Assembly: GCA_051294375.1 (NCBI GenBank)
Contig: CM119265.1
Span: 26,462,338 to 26,526,337 of the forward strand
Source: Paraspadella gotoi
Taxonomy: Eukaryota; Chaetognatha
Length of the DNA: 64,000 nt
Reading direction: 5' to 3'
A model generated the notes under the pieces. The model made no database searches and was not told the origin of the DNA. It worked only from the letters and a program-made list of their open reading frames with translations. The translations under genes were made by a program, and so were the position numbers. This document shows positions 12,720 through 23,799 of this stretch, one piece after another (position 1 is the first letter of the stretch; each line of letters begins with the position of its first letter).

Positions 12720-13145
12720 ATTTACATTTATTCTATTTTTTATTTTTTTAAATTTAAATTTTTTAAATTTGTAAATTTTAATTCTTAATTTTTTAATTTT
12801 TATTAATTTGTAAATTTTTAATTTTTAAATAATTAATTTTTAAAATTTTTAACTCTAAAATTGTAATTTTTAATTTTTAATTTTTAAATAATTAATTTTT
12901 AAAATTTTTAACTCTAAAATTGTAAGTTTTTTATTTTTAATTTTTAAATAATTAATTTTTAAAATTTTTAACTCTAAAATTGTAAGTTTTTTTAATTTTT
13001 AAATTTTTATTTTTTAAAATTTTTAATTTTCAAAATTTTAAAATTTAATTTTTTTTTAATTTTAAAATTTTTTATTTTTTTAATTTTTTTTATTTTTAGA
13101 ATTTTTAATTTTTTAATTTTTTTTAATCTTTTAATTTTTATAATG
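12720..13145 (+). repeat. AT-rich tandem block in intron of the Cys-rich gene
   Basis: TTTTTAATTTTTAAA-type sequence. A segment of about 60 bases containing AACTCTAAAATTGTAA is repeated three times (about 12815-12995). Confidence 0.85.
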
Positions 13146-13197
13146 AGAACGCTTGTTATCAGAATCGACAAGAATAACGAAGTGGACCAATTCCCAC

Positions 13198-13267
13198 CTG
13201 TAATCTTCTCCTTGGCAATAAGGGTCGATGGCTCCCATTCCTTTCGGGAGGCAGAAACTGCGTCTCT
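13198..13267 (-). CDS. Cys-rich repeat protein, exon 6
   Basis: This is a 70-base exon between acceptor CCTATTCTCACAG and donor GTGGGA, phase 1 to 2. The phase-correct frame reads ERRSFCLPKGMGAIDPYC then QGEDYR. The other two frames give no consistent join. LPKGMGAIDPYC loosely recalls the start of a C2 domain (LPKxDxxGxSDPY), but the match is too short to call. The previous intron contains a 51-base minisatellite and a long CT tract. Confidence 0.65.
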
Positions 13268-13289
13268 CTGTGAGAATAGGAGAAAAAAA

Positions 13290-13563
13290 TGATCTCTCTC
13301 TCTCCCCCTGTCTCCCTCTCTCTCCCTCCTCTCACTCTCTTTCTCTCTCTCTCTCCCTTCTCTTTCTCTCTCTCTTTTCTCTCCTCTCTCTCTCTCTCCC
13401 CCCCTCTCTCTCTCTCCCCTTCTCTCTCTCCATCTCTCTTTCTCCTCTTTCTTTCTCTCTCTCTTTTCTCTCTATTCTCTCTTTCTCTCTCTCCTCCCTC
13501 TCTCTCTCCCTCTCCCTCTATCTCTCTCTCTCTCTCTCCCTCTCCCTTCTATATATCTCTCTC

Positions 13564-13614
<51 letters not shown>

Positions 13615-13672
13615 TTTTTTTCTCCTCTCTCTCTCTCTCCCTCTCCCTCTCTCTCTCCCTCTCTCTCCCACA
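13290..13672 (+). repeat. CT-rich microsatellite block
   Basis: About 380 bases of CT with CCC and TTT interruptions, upstream (in minus-strand sense) of the acceptor of exon 6 of the Cys-rich gene. Confidence 0.95.
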
Positions 13673-13837
13673 ACCTCTATGATGCCCCTTCTTTCCTAAT
13701 TGGCGCATTACGTCTTCAGGCAAGAAAATGACGTTGTAACAGGCGTTCGAAGGTTTGGACGGGCATGCGGGCTGCTGTAAGAGGGACGTTGATGTTGTAA
13801 GAGGTGTGAGCGATGTAGTTGGAGAAGTGAGTGAGAG

Positions 13838-13995
13838 AGGAGAAGAGATAGGAGGTGATAGGGCACAGAGAGAGGAGGTGATAAGGCGTTGTGTTGAGAT
13901 AGGAGGTGATAGGGGACAGAGAGAGGAGGTGATAAGGCGTTGTGTTGAGATAGGAGGTGATAGGGCACAGAGAGAGGAGGTGATAAAGCGGTCGT
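13838..13995 (+). repeat. 51-base minisatellite in intron of the Cys-rich gene
   Basis: Three units of GAGATAGGAGGTGATAGGGC... are nearly identical. The 51-base length keeps a plus-strand frame open, but no gene signals accompany it. Confidence 0.85.
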
Positions 13996-14483
13996 TAAGA
14001 TAAGGACGCTAGTGATTTTATCAGATGGAGAGTAATTTTGTGAAAGAGTGAGAATCAAGGAGAAAGAAAGAAAAGAAATAAAAGGGAAGGGAGAGATTTT
14101 AAAGACTTTGTCACTAGTTCTATCATTTACGTTACAAATACTACTTTTGTTAAAACTTCAAAAGAAAACTTTGTCTTTTTTGAATGCTCAGTGTAATAGC
14201 ACCAATCTCGTTGACGTCTATCGGTTCAAGTTATTCTCAAAATGGTGTCACCAAGCCAAAGCTTGTCCCCCCATTTCTAATCTCATCCCTTTTCTTTCAA
14301 TTTAATCCTCCCTTCCCCACCCCTTTCCTATTTCCTCACCCCTTCCCTCACCTTTCTCCCCCCTTCCTTTCCCCTCTCCCTTCCCCACCCACCCCTTCCT
14401 CCTTCTCTCCCCCCTTCCCTTCCCCCTTCTTTGCCCCTTCCTTGCCCCCCCCCCTCCCCCCTTCCCACCCTCAGACTCTCTAC

Positions 14484-15170
14484 CTTCTCTTTTTCTTCCC
14501 CCGCCGCAACCAATCTCCGCCCTTTGGTCACAAGAGTTTTTTCCAGAATCACAGGTCGACGTTTTGTGTCCATCGCCGCAACCCGTCTTGGAAGACTCTT
14601 TGCAACAGGAGAGTTTGACAACCTCCTTGCCGCAACTTCTTTTGGCAGGCTCCTCTCCGCAACTCGGCTTGACGGCCTCCTTGCAGCACGACAGTTTCGC
14701 AACCTCCTTGCCGCAACTTCTTTTGGCAGGCTCCTCTCCGCAACCCGTCTTGGATGTCTCTTTGCAGCAAGAGAGTTTCACAGCCTCCTTGCCGCAACTT
14801 CTTTTGACAGGCTCTTCGCCGCAACTCGGCTTGACGGCCTCCTTGCAGCACGACATTTTAACAACCTCCTTGCCGCAGTTTTTCCTGGCGGCATCGTCGC
14901 CGCAACCTTTCTTGGCTGCAGCTACACAGCACGACAGTTTGGCAAAGTCCTTGCCGCAACCTTGTTGACCGGCGTCCTGACCGCACTGTCTTCTGGCGGC
15001 CTCCTTGCAGCACGAAAGTTTCGCCAAGTCTTTGCCGCAATCTTTTTCTCCGACGTCTCTGCCGCAACCTGAGTTTGCGGTAGCCTTGCAGCATTTTCTC
15101 TCTGCGGCCAAAGCTTCGACGTCGGAACGTAGGATCGAGGTGATGTGGGACGAGTCGGGCTGACGGAAGT
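14484..15170 (-). CDS. Cys-rich repeat protein, exon 5: nonapeptide Cys array
   Basis: This 687-base exon lies between acceptor CTCCACCAG and donor GTAGAG, phase 1 to 1 (a second phase 1 donor, GTGGGA, lies about a dozen bases on). It begins DFRQPDSSHITSILRSDVEA. It then holds six 27-residue units (about 14608-15093), each of three nonapeptides beginning with Cys: for example CCKEAVKPS, CGEEPAKRS, CGKEVVKLS. A seventh degenerate unit follows. Cys falls every nine residues, with a CC pair every 27. Lys and Glu are abundant, so the array is charged and likely soluble. The reading frame is open throughout and the other frames look secondary. Testis/axoneme Cys-rich proteins and metal-binding repeats are possible analogies only; no homology is claimed. 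Confidence 0.7.
14608..15093 (-). repeat. Coding 81-base (3 x 27) repeat array
   Basis: Six tandem 81-base units inside the Cys-rich exon, each built of three 27-base sub-units that start with a Cys codon. Units 4 to 6 are the most alike, which suggests recent expansion at that end. Confidence 0.85.
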
Positions 15171-15196
15171 CTGGTGGAGGGAGAGATTGTTCCTTC

Positions 15197-15650
15197 GTTC
15201 GTTTGTGCGTTCGTTCGTTCATTCGTTTGCTCGTTAGTTCATTTGTTCGTTTGTTCGTTCGTTCTTTTGATCGTTTGTTCGTTCGTTCATTTGTTCATTC
15301 ATTTGCTCGTTCGTTCGTTAGTTCCTTAATTTGTTTGTTTGTTGGTTTGTTTGCTCGTTCGTTCATTTGTTCGTTCGTTCTTTCGATCGTTTTTTCCTTC
15401 CTTCGTTTGTTCATTATTTTCTTGTTCATTCCTTAGTTCCTTAATTTGTTTGTTTTTTCGTTCGTTCATTTGTTCATTCGTTCATTCGTTTGCTCGTTCG
15501 TTCATTTTTTGTTTTTTCGTTCGTCCTTTCGATCGTTTGTTCGTTCATTCGTTTGTTCGTTTGTTCATTCGTTCCTTAATGTGTTTGTTTGTTTGTTTGT
15601 TTTTTGTTTGTTTGTTTTTTCGTTCGTTCGTTCGTTCGTTAGTTTCTTTC
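15197..15650 (+). repeat. Degenerate (GTTC)n/(GTTT)n tetranucleotide tract
   Basis: CGTTCGTTCATTCGTTTGTT-type repeats run over about 450 bases, between two exons of the minus-strand Cys-rich gene. Confidence 0.9.
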
Positions 15651-15675
15651 CCTTCCCCCCCCTTTTAAACTCCAC

Positions 15676-15829
15676 CTGGCGGGATGTAGAACCTTCTGTC
15701 CAATTTGCTCATCCCATGAAATCCCGTCATCGGCAACTCGTCCCCGAAAAATTGCTGCTGCGCGCATTGCTGCTGCAGGAGGCATCGCTGCTGCTCCGCT
15801 TCTTCGGTCCTCCGTCGCTGCAGCTGTTG
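15676..15829 (-). CDS. Cys-rich repeat protein, exon 4 (Gln-rich)
   Basis: This 154-base exon lies between acceptor CCGACCGCAG and donor GTGGAG, phase 0 to 1. It encodes a Gln/Arg-rich, probably helical part (QQLQRRRTEEAEQQRCLLQQ), then FFGDELPMTGFHGMSKLDRR and FYIPP. If the donor were ignored the frame would end at a TAA four codons on. The phase 1 donor instead joins exactly to the next exon (G|AC = Asp, DFRQPDSS). Not recognised as a known domain. Confidence 0.68.
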
Positions 15830-16254
15830 CTGCGGTCGGTGAGGTAAGGTAAGCGTGGAAGGTGAGGAGAAGCGAAGAAAAAGGTGAGGCCATTTTGGAA
15901 TCATCGAATGGCGCGGACGAAAACGGCTCAGATTTCTCTTAATTATTTACACAGTTATTAAAATATCCGAGGAGTAATCCTTAATAAATGATTAATTCTA
16001 CTTATTTTTATTATTTTCACAAAATATTCAAAATATGCAAAAACCGAATCGAATTTTAAATTCTATTTAAATTCAATATTATTTATTTTTATCGCTTAAA
16101 TTCACTCGGATATCGCGAGTAAAAATAGCCATAAAAATATTGACCGAAAAGTATGGAAAGCGCGACATGAGGCAAAATATCTTTCACACTTTATTTATTT
16201 TTATCTTATATTGAAATATTCATTAATCTTTAATTAAAGTTTTTAATTCCCAAC

Positions 16255-16291
16255 CTGAGGCAGAGAATATTGACATCCAAATCGATCGTCG
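16255..16291 (-). CDS. Cys-rich repeat protein, micro-exon 3
   Basis: This is a 37-base exon between acceptor TTCTCTTCAG and donor GTTGGG, phase 2 to 0. It completes the split Ala codon of the previous exon and then reads DDRFGCQYSLPQ. The exact phase fit and the good pyrimidine tract support it despite its size. The intron before it contains the (GAC)n array at about 16475-16520. Confidence 0.6.
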
Positions 16292-16471
16292 CTGAAGAGA
16301 AAAAATAAAATTTAATACAGAAAACGTTAATACGAAATAAAGCATCGCCTATAAAAATATTGATTACTATAAAGTGACCGCATAAATCAGTAAGACGGGC
16401 AAACTGAAAAGCTCTTCTCTCTGATGTCGCCAGTTGCAATTGCGAAAAAAAAGAGAAGGAGAATTGCGTTA

Positions 16472-16522
<51 letters not shown>

Positions 16523-16581
16523 TTCAATTGAAAATAATGTTGACAGAAATATCGGTTTATGGATTTCATCAATATCTTAAT

Positions 16582-16633
<52 letters not shown>

Positions 16634-16635
16634 AC

Positions 16636-16703
16636 GCTGGCAGAAATACGGGCGGTTTCTCCTGCGTCCATCTCGGTGGATAATCGTGAGGCGGTGGTTG
16701 CAC
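16636..16703 (-). CDS. Cys-rich repeat protein, exon 2
   Basis: Acceptor TTGATTTTCCAG and donor GTGAGAGAGAG frame a 68-base exon, phase 0 to 2, encoding VQPPPHDYPPRWTQEKPP then VFLPA. It is Pro-rich and has DYPPRW. The donor is the first repeat of a (GA)n microsatellite that fills the start of the intron. The exon is only 68 bases but joins in phase on both sides, which is the main evidence that it is real. Confidence 0.65.
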
Positions 16704-16791
16704 CTGGAAAATCAATTAATCTTAGGAGCTAATCAATCAATCAATTTATTCCTAATTATTTTTTACCTGAGAGAAAGAAAAGATTGTGTGT

Positions 16792-16794
<3 letters not shown>

Positions 16795-16884
<90 letters not shown>

Positions 16885-16902
16885 CGATCGATCGATCGAT
16901 CG
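16795..16902 (+). repeat. (TTGA)n then (TCGA)n tetranucleotide tract
   Basis: About 22 TTGA units pass into TCGA units. It fills most of a short intron of the Cys-rich gene. Confidence 0.95.
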
Positions 16903-16910
16903 AATTTCAC

Positions 16911-16991
16911 CTCGAAATCGCAGATTTGCTGCCTTTTGCCGTTACCAATTCCCCAAGGCATGCACCTTCCGTGGGAATATGGATACTCCAT
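16911..16991 (-). CDS. Cys-rich repeat protein, exon with probable start
   Basis: This exon is read on the minus strand from ATG at 16991 (context AAAAATGG): MEYPYSHGRCMPWGIGNG, KRQQICDFE, then donor GTGAAA, phase 0. It joins in frame to the exon at 16636-16703. The ATG could be the true start. Alternatively the AG inside ATGGAG (16987-16986) could be a 3' splice site after a T-rich tract, making the exon 16911-16985. That option also fits phase 0 and would link it to the exon at 19292-19380. The protein family is not recognised. Confidence 0.6.
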
Positions 16992-17264
16992 TTTTAGTGT
17001 AAAAAAAATAACTCAAAAATTAAAGAATAAAAAACCAAATTAAAAATGATAAATGTTTAAATAAAAAATGATGAAAAAAAAAAACAAAAAAAAGTTTAGT
17101 GGAGTCTTGTCTTTTCTCTCTACGCCTCCGTTTTAAGGTTGTGTTGCTTTTTTCGGAAAATGCGTAGAGAAACAAGAAAGGAAATATCCAAGATATCGTG
17201 TCGCTGGAATATCGATCGGACTTGGGTGAGACGAAAGTTGATCTATCGCCAAAAAATGTGGGGG

Positions 17265-17381
<117 letters not shown>

Positions 17382-17921
17382 AAACTTTTTTTGCTTTTTT
17401 CTTAAGTATTTGTTAACCGATAACATGGACGCCCGCGGAATAACACTTTTTTATAAGCAATGTATTTTCTCTTGTGTCATTTTTTTTTGTCAACATTCTA
17501 CACTTTATAGAAACTACAGGCAACAGTCAATAGAAAAACTTTTTTTTGAAAATTCTTAATAGTCCATAACATTGCCACAAGGAGCAATGCTAGGCAATGC
17601 CACAAAGTTACTAACTGCGTCCGATAATGTAGATATTACCGTTTTTCCCAAAGTAACAACTTAGCTTATCGCAGTCGACTTCTTTAATCATATCTCGCTA
17701 CCACATTAGATTTTACAATTTTATTTTTTAAATTCACAATATTACAATTGCACAAGTTTAACTTTCTGTTCCCTACTCTGTCTCTCTCTTTCTCAACCAA
17801 TTTTTTTTCTCCTTAAGATTTAAAAGGTGAGTTTTTTCTCTTTTGTCGAAAAACTCGAATTTCGCCGCAAACTTTTGAACTCCCATAAATCCTTTCCCTC
17901 CCCGTATTCATTCTTGTCAGA

Positions 17922-18129
<208 letters not shown>

Positions 18130-19285
18130 GATCCAAGGGACCAAAAGTCTCTAAGCGTCAGTGGCCACGCCCAAAGCCCGATCGAAATTTTCGTTGTTGT
18201 TGTTGTTGTTGTTTTTGTTGTTGTTGGTGTTGTTGTCGTTTGTACGATCGGTTCGTCTAAATGGTGTTATTGGTTGGTTTCATAGATTTATTATTAGACA
18301 CATTTATTGGTTTTATTGATGAGTTTTATTGATTGGTTTCATTTTTAGTTTCACTTATTGGTTTCATTGATTGGTTTCCTTATTGGTTTTCCTTGATTAT
18401 TTTTATTTATTGCTTTCAATGATTGTCTTTATTGATTGGTTTCATCATTGGATTCCTCAAAAAAACAACTAAGACATTCTGGGCAACAGAGAGATGTGAA
18501 TTGAAAATGAATCGAGGAGTGAAACCAATGACAAAACTAACGCCTCATTGTGAAAGTTCCATTCAAATGTCCCATTTTGCTCGATTCTGGTTCGTCCTTC
18601 ACAATCCACATACTGAACCTAAAAAAGCAAAATGAGGTTCACTGTCACTATACAAAATAACGATTGAAGGTTTAACGACAGAGATCTCGAAAACCTGTGT
18701 CCCCTTGTGAACTTGGAATCACGAGAATTCCGTTCACCTTAAAAACAAGTGTCACACGAAATCCGCTCGCTCGTCACCTCGGGTCACGTGATCTCTTGTC
18801 GCGTGAAATTATTTGCAACCGAAAAAAAAACGAGAAAGGTTTTCGGTGACGTTAAAAAGAAAGAAAAAGAACCCAAAAAAAAGGAAGAAAAATAAAGAAA
18901 AAGAAAAGAAAAGAAAAAAAAGAAAAGAAAGCAAGAATAACAGGTGCATCTGACAAAAAGGGAAAAAAATCGCTGGGTTGACAGAAAAAAGGGGAACAAT
19001 AAATCGGAAAGAAGGAAGGGAAAAAAAGTAAGAAAGAAAAACGACTCTGTGGTAGAGAGAGAGAGAAAAAAAAGAAGAAAAAATACAGGGTGGAGAAAAA
19101 TAAGTGATTTTTATTTAAAGAGGAAAATTATATTTATCATCGTGACGATTCTTCAGGATTCAAATTCTGAATAGAAATTCTGAATATAAAATTCAGATCG
19201 AGTCAAATGTTATTTTCGGTTCTTCATCTCATATTTCGGTTCTCATTTCCTTGTGGCGAATTTGCTGAGCTTTGTTGACCAACGA
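18130..19285. other. Intronic or intergenic DNA, no gene seen
   Basis: (GTT)n tract (18195-18240), TTATTGATTGGTTTCATT repeats (18285-18470) and A-rich AAGAAAA sequence (18830-19080). Confidence 0.6.
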
Positions 19286-19291
19286 TTTTAC

Positions 19292-19380
19292 GTTGACGCA
19301 TTTGATCCTTTGACGTTTCGCCTTTTTGTGGAGAAACCAAAGCACGTCATCACCCTCTACGCGATGTGCGCCATATACGC
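19292..19380 (-). CDS. Candidate exon following the low-complexity exon
   Basis: On the minus strand an acceptor GCTTTTTTAG opens a frame in phase 1. This is exactly what the donor at 20680 requires (G|GC = Gly). It reads GVYGAHRVEGDDVLWFLHKK then AKRQRIKCVN. Donor GTAAAA after AAC gives phase 0; a second phase 0 donor (GTCAAC) lies four codons further on. Without a donor the frame ends at a stop near 19229 (RHKEMRTEI), so it could also be a terminal exon. Phase 0 would permit joining to 16911-16985. Confidence 0.45.
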
Positions 19381-19404
19381 CTAAAAAAGCTAGCATCGCC
19401 CTCG

Positions 19405-19605
19405 GAGCAATCACAACCAATCAGCACTAATCAGCACCCATCACTACCAAACAACGCCAATCACCCCAATTTATGTCAATTATCGCCAATAGGTGCCAAT
19501 CACCACCAATCAGAGTCAATAAATCAGCGACAATCACAACCAAACACGGTTATTCTCAACTAATAACCACCAATCAGAGTCAATCACCGCCAATCACAAC
19601 CAATC
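19405..19605 (+). repeat. CCAATCACNA minisatellite
   Basis: About 18 short units (AATCACAACC, AATCAGCACT, AATCACCACC) lie in tandem with variation. Confidence 0.8.
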
Positions 19606-19718
19606 AACTTTTGCGTGAATCTTTTCATTCAAATTCGGAAAATCAGAGGCAACGAAATTCGAGCGGAAAATTAGTTTTGACTCCGTCAGTCGAAAAGAAA
19701 AAAAATTGAAAAAACCGA

Positions 19719-19798
<80 letters not shown>

Positions 19799-20341
19799 TC
19801 TCTCTCTCTCTTTCTCCCCCCCCCCAAAAAATCAGGAATTATGGACAACGTTCCAGACGCATCGTTTACCGCGTCAAAAATCGACTTCGTAAAAAAAATC
19901 AGAATGAGGTTTCATTCTACTATGGGTTTTTTATCTTTCAAGATTTATATAGTTTGTTTACAAATAATAATTTCAACACTTTATTCTTAAACATAGCAAT
20001 AATGAACTCATTATTCGATGCAGCTGCCTGAGATCTTGTGTGTTTTGTTTTTCAAGAAATATAAAAACAAATAAAATATTGGTTTTTCTTTGCTTTAAGA
20101 AATATTATTTTTATCTTTTTTATGACGACGACGACGACGACGAAGACGACGACGACAACGAGAAAAACAACAACAACTACAACAACAGCGTCTAACAAAA
20201 AATTCGACACAAAGGAACCATCGACGACAACAACAACGACAATGTTTCGTTTCCATCTCGATAACATTGGTTGCTAAGAGACGAGGGACGCCTCAGCGCG
20301 CGTTTTCGTTGCCACGCCTCCTCGCCACTTCGTACCTAATC

Positions 20342-20456
20342 CTTTTCTTTTCTTTTCTTTCTTTTCTTTTCTTTTCTTTTCTTTTCTTTTCTTTTCTTTT
20401 CTTTTCTTTTCTTTTCTTTTCTTTTCTTTTCTTTTCTTTTCTTTTCTTTTCTTCTT
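20342..20456 (+). repeat. (CTTTT)n pentanucleotide repeat
   Basis: About 22 units of TTTTC. Confidence 0.97.
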
Positions 20457-20680
20457 CCGTCGTCTTTTTTGGTTTTTTCTTTCTTTTTTCTTTTTCTTTC
20501 TTTCTTTTTCTTTCTTTTTTTTACCTTTTTCTTTTCACATCTTCTTCCAGTGTCTCTGTCACCAACATTTTCTTGGAGTAAAACGAGAATTCTGATTGGC
20601 TGAAAAAAGCCAAATAAGCCATAAAAGATGACCAACCGAGATTCAATTTCCACCTCACCCCGTTTCCCCATTTAACTTAC

Positions 20681-21174
20681 CTTCTTGCTGCGACGCCGCG
20701 GCTAAAACGAGCTCCGTTTCGGCTGCACCGTCGTCGTCGTCGTCGTCGTCGTCGTTGTTTGCCTTATTTTTATCATTATCCAATTCGTAATTATCCTTAA
20801 ATTCCGAAAATTTTCGATTTTCTTCTTCGTTATTCTTCGTTTTCATCGTCGTCGTCGCTTTCATCGTCATCTCCCTCTCCATCCCACTTTCCTCTCCCTC
20901 TCCCTCCATCATCGTCTCTCTCTCCATTTCGTCATCGTCTCCCTCTCTATCCGCCCTCGTGAACCCTCCGCTTCTCTCGATTCTCCTTTCCCGGTCGCGA
21001 GACTCAATCGGCCAACAAATTGCTTCCCTGTTTCTCTCATCCTCGTCCGAGGCGGCGGCGGCGGCGGCGGCGGCGGCAGCCTTGGCTTTAGCGTCGTTCC
21101 TCGCCGCAACACTAATGCCACCTGCGACAGAGTTTTCAACTTCCGCCCCTAATCCAACGACGAAGTTGTCGTTA

Positions 21175-21207
<33 letters not shown>

Positions 21208-22398
21208 TCGTCCTTCTCACTTTTGCCACCAGAGGTGACGTGATTGCAGATCGCAGGCGTCGATGCCATTAAAGATGGCGACAAAATAGGGGCGGACGCA
21301 GGAGCCAAAGATGGCAACGGAACCGTAGACGGCATTGGAGCTAAAGATACAACAGCAGCAGCAGATGGCATCAAAGCCGCTGATGGCACCGAAGCCAAAT
21401 ATGCCATTGGACCGGAAGACGGCTTCGGAGCGGCTAATGGCGCCGGCGTCGAATCAACGCCATCTCGCGGAGCCTCGATACAAAATGGCGCCGACGTCTC
21501 GGCCAGCGACTTCGCGGAATCGATCGGCGTCAAAACATTGACGACGCCGGTTGACGCAGAAAAATCGGCGTAGTCTTTCACGGCGCCGCGGAAGTTTGAC
21601 GATGGATCGGCGTCGTCGCTAAGAACGTTGAGATTATTTCCGCCGACGAGACATTTCCTGGCGTCAAATTCGGCGTTATTTCCGGCGTCATTTCCGTCAG
21701 AAAATTTGGGATCATTTCGGGCGTCGTTTCCGGCGTAATTTTTGGAATAAAATCCGGCGTCAATTTCGACGTTATTTCCGGTGTTAAATCTAGTATTATT
21801 TCCGGCGTCAAATCCGGCGTTGGATCTAGCGTCCAATCCGGCGTCAAATCCGGCGTTATTTCCGGCTTTTAGTCCGGCGTCAAATCCGGCGTTATTTCCA
21901 GCGTCAAATCCGACGTCCAGACCGACGTCCAATCCGGCGTTATTTCCGGCGTCCAATCCGGCGTCAAATCCGGCGTCAAATCCGGCGCGGTTTTTCATTT
22001 CTTCCCTTTCGATCTTTTTCGCTTCTGTTTTCTCTTTCGTCTGAGAAAGAGAATCGTTGACGGGATTTCTCAGAAATCCGGGGGGATTTTGCTCCGCTGC
22101 TGCGTCGGCTGCGTCAACTGCGTCTGCTTCTGCTTCATCTGCTTTGGCTGCGTCTGCTCCTGCTGATTCGACTGCGATTGCTCCTGCTGCTTTAGCTTCG
22201 TCTGCTCCTGCTTCATCTGCGACGTCATCTGTTGCCGCTGCTGCTTCGTTTTTGTCTGCTTCTGCTTTATCTGCTTCTGCTGCTCCTGCGTCGTCCGCTG
22301 CTCCTGCTGCTTTGGAACCGAATTCTTCCTTAATTGACTGCGTAGTTCCATTCGTCCTTCCGCCTAAACGTTTTTCCTTTGAGTCGTTCGGCGTTGCT

Positions 22399-22432
<34 letters not shown>

Positions 22433-22693
22433 TTCGTCTTATTTTTTCTCGAACGCTGTTATCAGCATCGCAGTCACGTTCATCGCTGTGACCGCGACAA
22501 TCCTTGCCACGTTTTTCGTCAGCGCTGTCACGGTCTACGCCGTCAAGGTTACGTTCCTCATTGTTCCTGTCACGGTCGACGTCGTTTTCCACGAGATTGA
22601 CGTCGTCGTTGCCAAGGTTACGACTGTTGTTGTTTTCGTTGTTGTTGTCGCATCGACTATCGATCTCCTTTTCGTTTCCGTTGGAATCCTTGA

Positions 22694-22725
<32 letters not shown>

Positions 22726-22809
22726 AGGACGGCGTTACGGTTGATGCGGTCGTCATGGTAACCGTAGTCGCTGTTGGTTTCGTCGTTCGGACGATTTACG
22801 ACGAAAGTT

Positions 22810-22841
<32 letters not shown>

Positions 22842-23068
22842 CTCGGTTTTGTTTTTTACGAATTTAATGTCGGGTCTTTTTTTGTCGGTTTTGACCGACG
22901 ACGATGACGAAGACGAAATGTTATTCGTCGAGATCGTCGTCGGCGTCTTTGTCGTTGTTGTTGTCTTAGATCTCCGCGCGCCTATTGTCGTCGTCGTCGG
23001 CGTCGCTGTCGTCGTCTTCATTGTCGTCATCTTCGTTCCCACCGGCGTCCTCGTCGTCGTCGTCCTCG

Positions 23069-23100
<32 letters not shown>

Positions 23101-23297
23101 GTCTTCTCCGGTTTTTTCCTGGATTTCGTCGTCGGGTTCATTTTCGTCGTCGTCGTCTTCTGTTGTTTCGGTCCGACGCGAGAGGCGCTGGTGACGCCAC
23201 CGGAAATGGGCGTGTCGTCGTTGAACGAAGAGCCACCGGAAATGGGGGCCGCGCGGGTAATGACGCGTCTAGGGGGCGTGACGTCACGGGGAGACGT
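20681..23297 (-). CDS. Large low-complexity exon (poly-Asp, poly-Thr, Ala/Gly-Asp repeats)
   Basis: This is about 2.6 kb of open minus-strand frame. It may start at ATG 23141 (MNPTTKSRKK), but the frame is open upstream to 23297, where a pyrimidine-rich CCTAG could be a 3' splice site. That upstream part reads TPISGG twice, so it looks coding. It ends at a consensus donor (AAG|GTAAGT at 20680), phase 1. In order the exon has poly-Thr, poly-Asp blocks, an Asp/Asn/Arg-rich part and an Ala/Glu/Asp part. A long array of NAGFDAGLDAGN-like repeats (roughly 21640-21990) follows. After it come a Pro/Ala/Ser part (PMPSTVPLPSLAP), poly-Asp, poly-Ala and an acidic tail. Many tracts derive from (GAC)n or (GTC)n runs. 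It is predicted disordered and has no known domain. Confidence 0.55.
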
Positions 23298-23353
23298 CTA
23301 GGCGGTGAGGAAAGACGACGCGAGACGTCATTTCCGGTGAGATGAGAGAGAGT

Positions 23354-23406
<53 letters not shown>

Positions 23407-23658
23407 GGAAAGAGAGAGAGAGGAAGGTTCAACGAAAATTTATTATCAGCGCCGATGTAATATTCCTAAATATCCATAAATGTTTCTCTTTTCCAATTGA
23501 TGTTGTTAATGCATCATTGATGTTTAAATTGTTTCCTTGATGTTGTGATAAGCGCCGTTGATGTTGTTAAAAATTTCACGAGTTCCACTTCACCAAAAAC
23601 GATTAAGCGTCTGAAGGGAAAAAAGCGGTTTGATTCAGAGAGATATATTTCATGAGAG

Positions 23659-23796
<138 letters not shown>

Positions 23797-23799
23797 TGA

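Noticed and set aside
13755-14003. Plus-strand frame with 17-residue repeats
   Set aside because: The 51-base unit is a multiple of three, so the open frame is automatic; it lies in an intron.
14431-15072. Plus-strand frame of 213 codons opposite the Cys-rich exon
   Set aside because: It is a shadow of the 27-base repeat; the minus frame has the conserved Cys pattern and matching splice phases.
14302-15222. The full 306-codon minus-strand frame taken as one intronless gene
   Set aside because: The splice sites at 15170 and 14484 give phase-perfect joins to other exons; the outer parts translate GTTC repeats and C-rich DNA.
22985-23301. Plus-strand Ser- or Val-rich frames over the low-complexity exon
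   Set aside because: They are antisense translations of (GTC)n; the donor GTAAGT supports the minus strand.
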